Of a stretch of DNA of 64,000 bases, positions 15,051 through 25,041 are shown piece by piece. A model generated the notes under the pieces. The model did not search any database. It was not told the origin of the DNA and was given only the letters and a program-made list of their open reading frames with translations. Position 1 is the first letter of the stretch; each line of letters begins with the position of its first letter. This DNA is from Lachnospiraceae bacterium NC2008 (GTDB lineage: Bacteria > Bacillota > Clostridia > Lachnospirales > Lachnospiraceae), in the NCBI GenBank assembly GCA_000687675.1, contig JHWS01000005.1, positions 1-64,000 on the forward strand, given 5' to 3'. Both the position numbers and the translations under genes were made by a program.

Positions 15051-16763
15051 ATGGAAAATAAGGCATATGTGTATTCTTCTCTTGCTCCATCTAAGGAGCA
15101 GGAAACTAAGATACTTGAACTGCTAAAAAATAAATATGGTAAAGAGTACCTTCTTGAATGGAAAGAAAGCAAGGATTATCCTGGTGGTTTCAGACTTGTA
15201 GTTGGTGACCATATCTATGATTGGAACAACAAGGGACGTTTCCTTCAGCTTAAGGAAAGACTTGAGAACCTTGTAGGAAGTAATGACAATATTATCTCTC
15301 TTATACGTGAGAATATTGAAGACTTTGCTCCATCTACAGATCCGGAAGAGATAGGTAATGTTATTACAGTTGGTGATGGTATAGCTGTTGTATCTGGTCT
15401 TAACAATGCCACATATGGCGAGATCCTTGTGTTTGAATCTGGCATCAAGGGTATGGTACTTGATTTAAGAGCAGATGAGATAGGCTGTATCTTATTTGAT
15501 GATGACTCAGATATATACGAAGGCAGCAAGGTTAGAAGAACCAGAAAGACTGCAGGCGTATCTGTTGGTCAGGCTATGCTTGGAAGAGTTGTAGATGCTC
15601 TTGGAAGTCCTATCGATGGCGAGGGACCTATTAGTTCAGAAGCCTATATGGAGATAGAGCATCCGGCGCCGGCTATTATAGACAGACAGCCAGTTGATAC
15701 TCCTATGGAGACAGGAATCTTATCTATTGACTCTATGTTCCCTATAGGTAGAGGTCAGCGTGAGCTTATTATCGGTGACAGACAGACAGGTAAGACTGCT
15801 GTTGCTATGGATACTATAGTTAATCAGAAGGGTAAGGATGTAGTTTGTATCTACGTTGCCATAGGTCAGAAGGCCAGCTCTGTAGCACAGATTGCTAATA
15901 CTCTTAAGAAGCATGGTGCTATGGATTACACCATAATCGTCAATGCATCTGCGTCAGATGCAGCACCACTTCAGTATATTGCACCATATGCAGGAACTGC
16001 TATTGGTGAGTTCTTTATGGATAAGGGAAGAGATGTACTTATCGTATATGATGATCTTTCTAAGCATGCTATAGCTTACAGATCACTTAGTCTTCTTCTT
16101 GACAGATCTCCTGGACGAGAAGCTTATCCTGGTGATGTTTTCTACCTTCATTCAAGACTGCTTGAGAGATCTGCTCATCTAAGTGATGAGAGAGGCGGCG
16201 GTTCACTTACTGCCCTTCCTATTGTAGAAACACAGGCTGGTGACGTATCAGCTTATATTCCAACTAATATTATTTCTATTACTGATGGTCAGATTTTCTT
16301 AGAGAGTGACCTCTTCTTCTCTGGTCAGCGTCCTGCAGTCAATGTAGGTCTTTCAGTATCCAGAGTCGGTGGTGCAGCTCAGACTAAGGCTATGAAGAAG
16401 GCAGTTGGTGCCCTTCGTCTTGACCTTGCTCAGTATAGGGAGATGGAAGTGTTTACCCAGTTCTCAAGTGACCTTGATGATGCAACTAAGAACAGACTTC
16501 GATATGGTCAGGGACTTATGAGAATCTTGAGACAGCCACAGTACAGACCATATAACCTACATCAGCAGGTTATAGTACTTGTTGTTGCTATGAATCAGCT
16601 TTTCATAGATGTACCTCTTAATGAGATTAATGACAAGATTTATGAGATACTTCAGCATTTTGATAATAAAGAAGCATCTCTTTGCAGCAGAATAGATTCC
16701 ACTGGAAAATTATCTGATGAAGATAAAGAAAGAATACTAGAAGTAGCTAAGACTTTAGTCTAG
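15051..16763 (+). CDS. atpA: F-type ATP synthase alpha subunit with an N-terminal delta C-terminal-like domain (delta-alpha fusion)
   Basis: Non-catalytic nucleotide-binding subunit of F1. Residues about 80-570 are a standard alpha subunit: N-terminal helix [14 protein letters not shown], beta-barrel, P-loop [10 protein letters not shown] near 242-251, and conserved [17 protein letters not shown]. Residues 1-78 are not part of alpha. They match the delta (OSCP-like) C-terminal domain: [16 protein letters not shown] helix, [11 protein letters not shown] strand, then [16 protein letters not shown] with the Gly-Gly and GD-x-I-Y-D pattern, then a [13 protein letters not shown] helix. The reading frame is continuous, and there is no atpH in the operon. 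The delta N-terminal six-helix bundle is absent. Alpha is present three times per F1, which raises a stoichiometry question. Confidence 0.9.
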   Translation: MENKAYVYSSLAPSKEQETKILELLKNKYGKEYLLEWKESKDYPGGFRLVVGDHIYDWNNKGRFLQLKERLENLVGSNDNIISLIRENIEDFAPSTDPEEIGNVITVGDGIAVVSGLNNATYGEILVFESGIKGMVLDLRADEIGCILFDDDSDIYEGSKVRRTRKTAGVSVGQAMLGRVVDALGSPIDGEGPISSEAYMEIEHPAPAIIDRQPVDTPMETGILSIDSMFPIGRGQRELIIGDRQTGKTAVAMDTIVNQKGKDVVCIYVAIGQKASSVAQIANTLKKHGAMDYTIIVNASASDAAPLQYIAPYAGTAIGEFFMDKGRDVLIVYDDLSKHAIAYRSLSLLLDRSPGREAYPGDVFYLHSRLLERSAHLSDERGGGSLTALPIVETQAGDVSAYIPTNIISITDGQIFLESDLFFSGQRPAVNVGLSVSRVGGAAQTKAMKKAVGALRLDLAQYREMEVFTQFSSDLDDATKNRLRYGQGLMRILRQPQYRPYNLHQQVIVLVVAMNQLFIDVPLNEINDKIYEILQHFDNKEASLCSRIDSTGKLSDEDKERILEVAKTLV

Positions 16764-16778
16764 TAGAGGGTAAGAATA

Positions 16779-19246
<2,468 letters not shown>

Positions 19247-19249
19247 TCG

Positions 19250-19690
19250 TTGAATTATTTCAATCTTCACATACATACAGCAGAGCGAGACTTCTATAAC
19301 GGTCCCTGCTCATCGCTCATAATTCCTGTAGAAGATGGTCAGTATGGTATCAAGGCTCATCATAGAAATATGATTGCAGCCATAGTTCCAGGGGAGATGG
19401 AGATGACTGTCCCTCTTGCAGAAGGCGATACCTCCTCAGACCCGGAGAAGGTCTACGCTGTCTTATCGGCAGGCATCGTTAAAATCGAGGACAATGATGT
19501 CCTTATCCTTGCTGACACAGCCCTTACCTACGACGAACTAGATGAATCCGAAGCCAAGATGAACGCTCAGTTCGAAAAGGAAAAGCGCCTCCAAAAGCGC
19601 TCAACCAAAGAATATCTTGAGGCCGAAGTCGAGATGCGCCGCGCAATCTATAAGCTTAAGAAACGAAAAGATAAATCCTTTGAAAGCTAA
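19250..19690 (+). CDS. atpC: F-type ATP synthase subunit epsilon
   Basis: The rotor-foot subunit that couples gamma to the c-ring and can inhibit hydrolysis. The N-terminal beta-sandwich has LHIHTAERDFYNGPCSSLIIP and the GQYGIKAHHRNMIAAI motif. The C-terminal helical hairpin runs from about 95 to the end and is rich in Glu/Lys/Arg. The 146 residues are normal. The start is TTG 19250, 3 nt after the atpD stop. It is followed directly by the operon terminator. Confidence 0.92.
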   Translation: MNYFNLHIHTAERDFYNGPCSSLIIPVEDGQYGIKAHHRNMIAAIVPGEMEMTVPLAEGDTSSDPEKVYAVLSAGIVKIEDNDVLILADTALTYDELDESEAKMNAQFEKEKRLQKRSTKEYLEAEVEMRRAIYKLKKRKDKSFES

Positions 19691-19716
19691 AAGAACGAGT
19701 AAAACTCGTTCTTTTT
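19691..19716 (+). terminator. Terminator of the ATP synthase operon
   Basis: AAGAACGAGT (19691-19700) and ACTCGTTCTT (19704-19713) form a perfect 10-bp stem with an AAA loop, running into a T-tract. Confidence 0.92.
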
Positions 19717-19780
19717 CATTGGCTAGGTGGAGGAGCAAATCATTTACCCAGTCTCCGACACCTATCAAAACCTAAATCAT

Positions 19781-19809
19781 TTACTTTACATCCTAAAATA
19801 TGTTATAAT
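19781..19809 (+). promoter_or_regulatory. Promoter of the pse/glycan locus
   Basis: -10 TATAAT (19804-19809) with an upstream TGT (extended -10), and a weak -35 TTACTT (19781-19786) at 17-bp spacing. It reads into pseB with a leader of about 50 nt. Confidence 0.65.
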
Positions 19810-19866
19810 CTTATGGATTTTGAGATATAACCGGAGAGGGAAAACTCCCCAGGGAATGGAGAAAAC

Positions 19867-20853
19867 ATGTTAAATAATAAAACAATTTTAATCACAGGTG
19901 GTACAGGTTCATTTGGTAAATGCTTCACAAAGTATGTCCTTACACATTATGAACCTAAGAAGATTATTATATATTCAAGAGATGAGTTTAAGCAGTTCCT
20001 TATGCAGAACGAGTTCAAGGAGTATAAGGATAAGCTCAGATTCTTCATCGGTGATGTAAGAGATGTTGAGAGACTTAAGAGAGCTCTTAACGGTGTAGAT
20101 TATATTATTCACGCAGCTGCCCTTAAGCAGGTTCCAGCATGTGAATACAACCCTAATGAAGCTATCAAGACTAATATCCATGGTGCTATGAACGTTATCG
20201 AAGCAGCACTTGACTGTGGTGTTAGCAAAGTTGTAGCTCTTTCAACAGATAAAGCTGTTAACCCAGTAAACCTTTACGGTGGTACTAAGCTTGTTTCTGA
20301 TAAGCTCTTTATCGCTGCCAATGCTTATGCTGGTGAAAGCGACCTTAACTTCTCAATTGTTAGATATGGTAATGTTGCTGGCTCAAGAGGCTCAGTAATC
20401 CCATTCTTCCAGAACATAATCGATAATGGCGGTAAGGAACTTCCTATCACTGACTATAGAATGACAAGATTCTGGATAAGCCTTACACAGGGCGTAGAAC
20501 TTGTTATCAAGGCTCTTGCTGAAGCAAAGGGCGGCGAGACATTTATCTCTAAGATACCTTCATTCAAGATTACAGATCTTGCACAGGCTATGCTTCCAGG
20601 ATGCCAGATGCCTGAGGTTGGTATTAGAGAAGGCGAGAAACTTCATGAGATTATGGTTACAACTGAGGACTCTATGACAACATATGAGTATGATAAGCAC
20701 TTTATCGTATATCCTCAGATGGTATTCTCTACAAAGCGTATGCCACAGCCAACAGGCAAGAAAGTTCCTGAAGGATTCTCTTATAGCTCTGGTAATAATA
20801 CAGAGTGGCTTACAGTTGAGCAGATTCAGGAATTACTTAAGAAATTAGATTAA
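19867..20853 (+). CDS. pseB: UDP-N-acetylglucosamine 4,6-dehydratase (inverting), PseB
   Basis: The first step of CMP-pseudaminic acid synthesis: C4,6-dehydration with C5 inversion of UDP-GlcNAc. The 328-residue SDR enzyme has ITGGTGSFGKCF (about 8-19) for NADP, the GDVRD motif, HAAALKQVP, and a Ser-Tyr-Lys active site in STDKAVNPVNLYGGTK. The retained Tyr and soluble form distinguish it from the WbpM-type enzyme at 6498. A TGGAG site precedes the start. It has its own promoter and is followed by a hairpin terminator/attenuator before pseG. Confidence 0.93.
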   Translation: MLNNKTILITGGTGSFGKCFTKYVLTHYEPKKIIIYSRDEFKQFLMQNEFKEYKDKLRFFIGDVRDVERLKRALNGVDYIIHAAALKQVPACEYNPNEAIKTNIHGAMNVIEAALDCGVSKVVALSTDKAVNPVNLYGGTKLVSDKLFIAANAYAGESDLNFSIVRYGNVAGSRGSVIPFFQNIIDNGGKELPITDYRMTRFWISLTQGVELVIKALAEAKGGETFISKIPSFKITDLAQAMLPGCQMPEVGIREGEKLHEIMVTTEDSMTTYEYDKHFIVYPQMVFSTKRMPQPTGKKVPEGFSYSSGNNTEWLTVEQIQELLKKLD

Positions 20854-20881
20854 TATGAACCTTGGTTCCATATAAGAATAA

Positions 20882-20911
20882 TAAAAGGCATCCCTATGGG
20901 CTGCCTTTTTT
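20882..20911 (+). terminator. Stem-loop with T-run between pseB and pseG (terminator or attenuator)
   Basis: AAGGCA (20885-20890) and TGCCTT (20902-20907) frame an inner CC/GG pair and a CTAT loop; six T follow. It ends 14 nt before the TTG start of pseG. Since the locus continues in the same direction without an obvious new promoter, partial termination that lowers downstream expression is likely. Confidence 0.72.
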
Positions 20912-20924
20912 AAGGATTTAGGAC

Positions 20925-21986
20925 TTGAATACTCTTTATATTCGTACAGAAGCAAATGTAACAACAGCGATGGGGCATATGGCAAGATGCCTCACTATTG
21001 CTGATGCAGTTAAAATGCTTGGTGGCAGAGCTGTTTTTATAGTTGCAGAAGAAGGTTCTACAAGGTTTCCTAAAGAAAGAGGCCATGAAGTTATCTGTCT
21101 TAATAGGAGATGGGACGATTTCGACGGCGAGATAGAGATTTTGACTTCTCTTATTAAGGAGAAGAATATTAAGTCCCTTTTAGTAGACAGCTACTATGTA
21201 AATGAGGCTTATATGGCAGCACTTAATAAGCTGACCTACCTTTCTTATATCGACGACTTATACGAAAGAATATGGCCTGTATCCTGCATAATAAACTACA
21301 GTATATATGCAGAGGGACTGCCAGAGAAGGCTGCCCAGTCTTCAGAAGATTCAAAAGATAAATTCTGTTACAAAAAAGATTATCCAGAAACAGATTTAAT
21401 TCTAGGAACTAAGTATTTTCCACTAAGAAAAGAGTTTCTGCCTATAGTTAAAAGACAGATTCCTGAAAAGATAAAGAATGTACTTGTTGTAACAGGTGGC
21501 AGTGATATTTATCACTTTATGCTTAACATATTAGTTCACATTATGAACGATTCTGAGCTTAAAGATGTGAACTTTAACTTTATCTGTGGTTCCTTCCATG
21601 AAGACAGAGAAAAACTCATAGAGATGGCAAAGGATGCAGATAATATTACTATACTTAATACTCAGCCTAGTCTTAAGGAAGTTATGGACCAGTCTGATAT
21701 AATAATATCTGCAGGAGGTACAACACTTTACGAAGCAGCATCCTGCGGACTTCCAGCTATCTGCTTCTCATTTGCAGATAATCAGCACTACAATGTATGG
21801 TCTTTTGATAGTGAAGGCTATGCTATCTATGCAGGGGATGTAAGAAATAATTTCTCCTACCCAGGCATTATAGATATGCTTAAGTCATTTGATAAAGATA
21901 AAAGACAGCTTATGTCAGATAAGCTACAAAGCCTTGTTGATGGTAAAGGTGCAGAGCGCATAGCAAAGCATCTTCTTGAAGTATAA
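20925..21986 (+). CDS. pseG: UDP-2,4-diacetamido-2,4,6-trideoxy-beta-L-altropyranose hydrolase, PseG
   Basis: Removes UDP from the altrose intermediate in the pseudaminic acid pathway. The GT-B-like fold of 353 residues opens with IRTEANVTTAMGHMARC, where His17-region MGHMARCL is the family's active-site loop. NVLVVTGGSDIYHF and ISAGGTTLYEAASCGLP are the nucleotide-binding C-terminal motifs, and PAICFSFADNQ is typical of PseG. The start is TTG 20925; no better ATG fits the conserved N-terminus. The 3' end lies 22 nt before the preferred start of pseC. Confidence 0.9.
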   Translation: MNTLYIRTEANVTTAMGHMARCLTIADAVKMLGGRAVFIVAEEGSTRFPKERGHEVICLNRRWDDFDGEIEILTSLIKEKNIKSLLVDSYYVNEAYMAALNKLTYLSYIDDLYERIWPVSCIINYSIYAEGLPEKAAQSSEDSKDKFCYKKDYPETDLILGTKYFPLRKEFLPIVKRQIPEKIKNVLVVTGGSDIYHFMLNILVHIMNDSELKDVNFNFICGSFHEDREKLIEMAKDADNITILNTQPSLKEVMDQSDIIISAGGTTLYEAASCGLPAICFSFADNQHYNVWSFDSEGYAIYAGDVRNNFSYPGIIDMLKSFDKDKRQLMSDKLQSLVDGKGAERIAKHLLEV

Positions 21987-22008
21987 ATACGATAAAGAGG
22001 TTTACAAA

Positions 22009-23205
22009 GTGAACAATATTCCAGCAATAGCAGGAGGAACTCCTGTAAGAGATAAGAAATTATATTATGGACATCAGTATATTGATGATAAGGATATTAA
22101 TGCAGTAGTAGAGGTATTAAAAAGCGATTATCTTACCTGCGGTCCTAAGATTGAAGAAGTAGAGAAGAAACTTTGCCAGATAACAGATGCAAAACATGCC
22201 TGCCTTATTTCTAATGGTACAGCAGCTCTTCATGTTGCTCTTCAGGCAATAGGAGTAGGTGAAGGTGATGAGATTATTACTACACCACTTACATTTGCAG
22301 CATCTGCTAACTGTGGATTATACTGCGGCGCTAAGGTTGTATTTGCTGATGTTAATGAGGAAACATACAATATCGACCCAGCTTCAGTTAAAGAAAAGAT
22401 TACAGATAAGACTAAGGCTGTAGTTGCAGTAGACTTTACAGGACAGGCTGTAGAGCTTGATGAGCTTCTTAGCATATGTCATGAAAAAGGAATCAAACTC
22501 GTAGAGGATGGAGCTCATTCTATAGGTACAAAATATAAGGGACGTAAGGTTGGCTCTATTGCTGACGTTACTACTTTTTCTTTCCACCCTGTTAAGACAG
22601 TTACCTGCGGCGAGGGCGGAGCTATTATGACTAATGATGATGAGATTGCAAAGAGGCTTTATCTCTATAGATCTCACGGTATAACAAGAGAAGCTGATTT
22701 AATGGTAAGAGAGCCAGATGGTCCTTGGTATTATGAGCAGATAGGTCTTGGTATGAACTACCGTATGACTGATATGCAAGCAGCTCTTCTTGGAAGCCAG
22801 CTTGATAAGCTTGAGATTTTTTCAAAGCGCAGAAGTCAGATTGTAAAGATTTATGATGAAGCATTTTCCAAGGTAGACGGACTTATCGTTCAGAAGGAGA
22901 TAGCTGAGTCAGATACTACAAGACATCTTTATATATTAAGACTTGATCTTAATAAGCTTAAGTGCACAAGAAGAGAATTCTTCGATGCTATGAATGCTGA
23001 GAATATATGCTGCAATGTTCACTATATTCCAGTATACAGACATCCATATTATGAACAGCTTGGGTACAATAAGGGACTCTGCCCAGTAGCTGAGAAGATA
23101 TACGAAGGTATTATGAGCCTTCCACTTTACTATTCTCTTACAGATGAAGATGTTAATGATGTTATAGAAGCTGTAAAGAAGCTTGTAGATTACTACCACG
23201 TATAA
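22009..23205 (+). CDS. pseC: UDP-4-amino-4,6-dideoxy-N-acetyl-beta-L-altrosamine transaminase, PseC
   Basis: A PLP-dependent aminotransferase that puts the 4-amino group on the PseB product. It has the DegT/DnrJ/EryC1 fold: YGHQYIDDKDINAV, SDYLTCGP, SNGTAALHVAL, EDGAHSIG, and the PLP lysine in FHPVKTVTCGEGG. The frame can extend to a TTG at 21976 overlapping pseG. GTG 22009 with AAAGAGG (21994-22000) eight bases upstream fits the family start (N-N-I-P-A-I-A-G-G-T-P-V), so I use it; the protein is then 398 residues. Confidence 0.91.
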   Translation: MNNIPAIAGGTPVRDKKLYYGHQYIDDKDINAVVEVLKSDYLTCGPKIEEVEKKLCQITDAKHACLISNGTAALHVALQAIGVGEGDEIITTPLTFAASANCGLYCGAKVVFADVNEETYNIDPASVKEKITDKTKAVVAVDFTGQAVELDELLSICHEKGIKLVEDGAHSIGTKYKGRKVGSIADVTTFSFHPVKTVTCGEGGAIMTNDDEIAKRLYLYRSHGITREADLMVREPDGPWYYEQIGLGMNYRMTDMQAALLGSQLDKLEIFSKRRSQIVKIYDEAFSKVDGLIVQKEIAESDTTRHLYILRLDLNKLKCTRREFFDAMNAENICCNVHYIPVYRHPYYEQLGYNKGLCPVAEKIYEGIMSLPLYYSLTDEDVNDVIEAVKKLVDYYHV

Positions 23206-23228
23206 GACACCTTTAGCGGAGATATTAG

Positions 23229-24293
23229 ATGTTATTATCCATAATCGTGCCTGTATATAACATGGCAGCTGATGACAAATTAAAACATTGTATGGATTCT
23301 CTTATTAATCAGAACCTGTCTGATTATGAGATTATAGCAGTTAATGATGCATCTACAGATGAGTCATTATCCATACTTGAAGAATACAAGGCTAATTATC
23401 CAGATAAGGTTAAGGTTATTACTTATCCAGATAATAAGAAACAGGGCGGAGCTAAGAATGCAGGCCTTGACGCAGCTAACGGTAAATGGGTTGGTTTTAT
23501 AGACAGCGATGACTGGATTAGCCCTGATATGTATAAGAAACTTATTGATAAGGCTGATGCCACAGGGGCTGACCTTGTAGGCTGCGATTATACAATAGTT
23601 GATAAATATACCTTTGAACATGGACAGGATGTAGTTAATAACACTCCTGACCAGACAGGTGTACTTGATGATGAGAAGCATGCCAAGCATATACTTAGAA
23701 GCGGAAGCATGGTTGTTAAGATATATCTTCGAAGCGTAATAGAGGATCATCATCTTAGATTCCCTGAGCATATACTTTATGAAGATAACTGTGCAGGACC
23801 TCTTTGGTCTATGTATTTTAAAAGGTTTGAAAGAGTAGATGAGGCTTTATATTATTACCTTACTCTTCCAGACTCAACTACCCATCATGTTACTTGGGAG
23901 CGCTGTCTTGATAGAGTTAAAGCAGGTCATGAGCTTCTTAAAGAGTGTAAGGATAGAAGGACCAATGTCTATATCTTCAAGGATATGCATGATGACATAA
24001 GCTTCTATGATAAATATCGTAATGAGATAGAGTACAGATATGCAGAACTTTGCTACTCAGGAACCCTTTTCTCATATATGTATTCAGGAAAGAATAGAAA
24101 GCTTAAGAATACAGACTACTTAAAGAAGGACATAATAGAGCATTTTCCGGAATTTAGGAAGAATCCATATTATGAGTCTATGATGAAGGAAGAGGATAAG
24201 AAGTTTATCGATATTCAGATGAAGTCTAACTTTAGATTCTTCTTGCACTATATATTATTATTTGCTTATAGAAACTTAAGAAAGAGAAAATAG
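23229..24293 (+). CDS. GT2-family glycosyltransferase
   Basis: A GT-A inverting glycosyltransferase of 354 residues. LSIIVPVYNMA opens the nucleotide-binding fold, NDASTDES is the conserved acidic loop, and DSDDW (about 95-99) is the metal-binding DXD. A long, Tyr- and Lys-rich C-terminal part (about 220-354) is typical of capsule/teichoic-type GT2 enzymes. It lies between pseC and pseF and could therefore handle an amino sugar, but the substrate is unknown. Confidence 0.86.
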   Translation: MLLSIIVPVYNMAADDKLKHCMDSLINQNLSDYEIIAVNDASTDESLSILEEYKANYPDKVKVITYPDNKKQGGAKNAGLDAANGKWVGFIDSDDWISPDMYKKLIDKADATGADLVGCDYTIVDKYTFEHGQDVVNNTPDQTGVLDDEKHAKHILRSGSMVVKIYLRSVIEDHHLRFPEHILYEDNCAGPLWSMYFKRFERVDEALYYYLTLPDSTTHHVTWERCLDRVKAGHELLKECKDRRTNVYIFKDMHDDISFYDKYRNEIEYRYAELCYSGTLFSYMYSGKNRKLKNTDYLKKDIIEHFPEFRKNPYYESMMKEEDKKFIDIQMKSNFRFFLHYILLFAYRNLRKRK

Positions 24294-24295
24294 GT

Positions 24296-24985
24296 ATGAA
24301 ATCAATAGCAATTATAACTGCCAGAGGAGGCAGCAAACGTATACCTAGAAAGAATATAAAAGAATTCTTGGGAAAGCCTATTATTGCTTATACTATCGAA
24401 GCAGCGATTGCTTCAAACATGTTTGATCAGGTTATGGTTTCCACAGATGATGATGAAATCGCGCAGATAGCAAAGAAGTATGGAGCTATGGTTCCATTTA
24501 TGAGAAGCGAGAAAACTTCCAATGATTTTGCTACAACTGCAGATGTTCTTAATGAAGTTATAGATGAATATAAGAAGCTTGGAGAAAACTTTGAATATAT
24601 GTGCTGTTTATATCCAACAGCACCATTTGTTACACCTGAGGCTATAGGCCAGGCTATGAAGATACTAGAGGATAATGGAGCTGATACAGTTCTTCCTGTA
24701 GTAAAGTTTTCATTCCCTCCGCAAAGAGGCGTGATTATGAAGGATGGCTATCTTACACCTAAGTATCCAGAGTGTATGCCTATGAGGTCACAGGATCTTG
24801 AGCCTATGTATCATGATGCAGGCCAGTTCTACTGTATGAAGGTTTCGTCTTTCTTAGAACAGGGCAAGGTAGTTATGGATAAGACTATGCCATATATGCA
24901 GGATGATATGAATGTTCAGGATATAGATACCCCAGAAGACTGGGCTATAGCAGAAGTTAAGTACAAGGTACTTCATAATATGTAA
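24296..24985 (+). CDS. pseF: Pseudaminic acid cytidylyltransferase, PseF
   Basis: Activates the nonulosonic acid with CTP. The 229-residue protein has the CMP-sialate synthase motif ITARGGSKRIPRKNIKEF (7-24) for CTP, the YPTAPF motif, and DIDTPEDW near the C-terminus. Residues such as PQRG and MRSQDLEPMYHDAGQFY match the PseF branch better than NeuA. It lies 2 nt after the GT2 gene. Together with PseB, PseC and PseG this identifies the pathway, although a legionaminate enzyme cannot be excluded by sequence alone. Confidence 0.9.
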   Translation: MKSIAIITARGGSKRIPRKNIKEFLGKPIIAYTIEAAIASNMFDQVMVSTDDDEIAQIAKKYGAMVPFMRSEKTSNDFATTADVLNEVIDEYKKLGENFEYMCCLYPTAPFVTPEAIGQAMKILEDNGADTVLPVVKFSFPPQRGVIMKDGYLTPKYPECMPMRSQDLEPMYHDAGQFYCMKVSSFLEQGKVVMDKTMPYMQDDMNVQDIDTPEDWAIAEVKYKVLHNM

Positions 24986-24992
24986 AAGGGTG

Positions 24993-25028
24993 CCTCATAA
25001 GAGGTTTATGACAGCTGCGCTAGGCAGC
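24993..25028 (+). other. Two small hairpins before the GNAT-AT3-GtrA fusion gene
   Basis: CCTC (24993-24996) pairs with GAGG (25001-25004) around ATAA, and GCTGC (25014-25018) with GCAGC (25024-25028). They lie between pseF and the GGAG ribosome site; there is no T-run, so they are not terminators. Confidence 0.45.
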
Positions 25029-25041
25029 ACTGGAGAATAAA

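Noticed and set aside
15051-15290. N-terminal extension of alpha as a sequencing or frameshift artefact
   Set aside because: The frame is open without interruption, the segment has recognisable delta-like sequence and a good start 3 nt after atpF, and atpH is absent from the operon.
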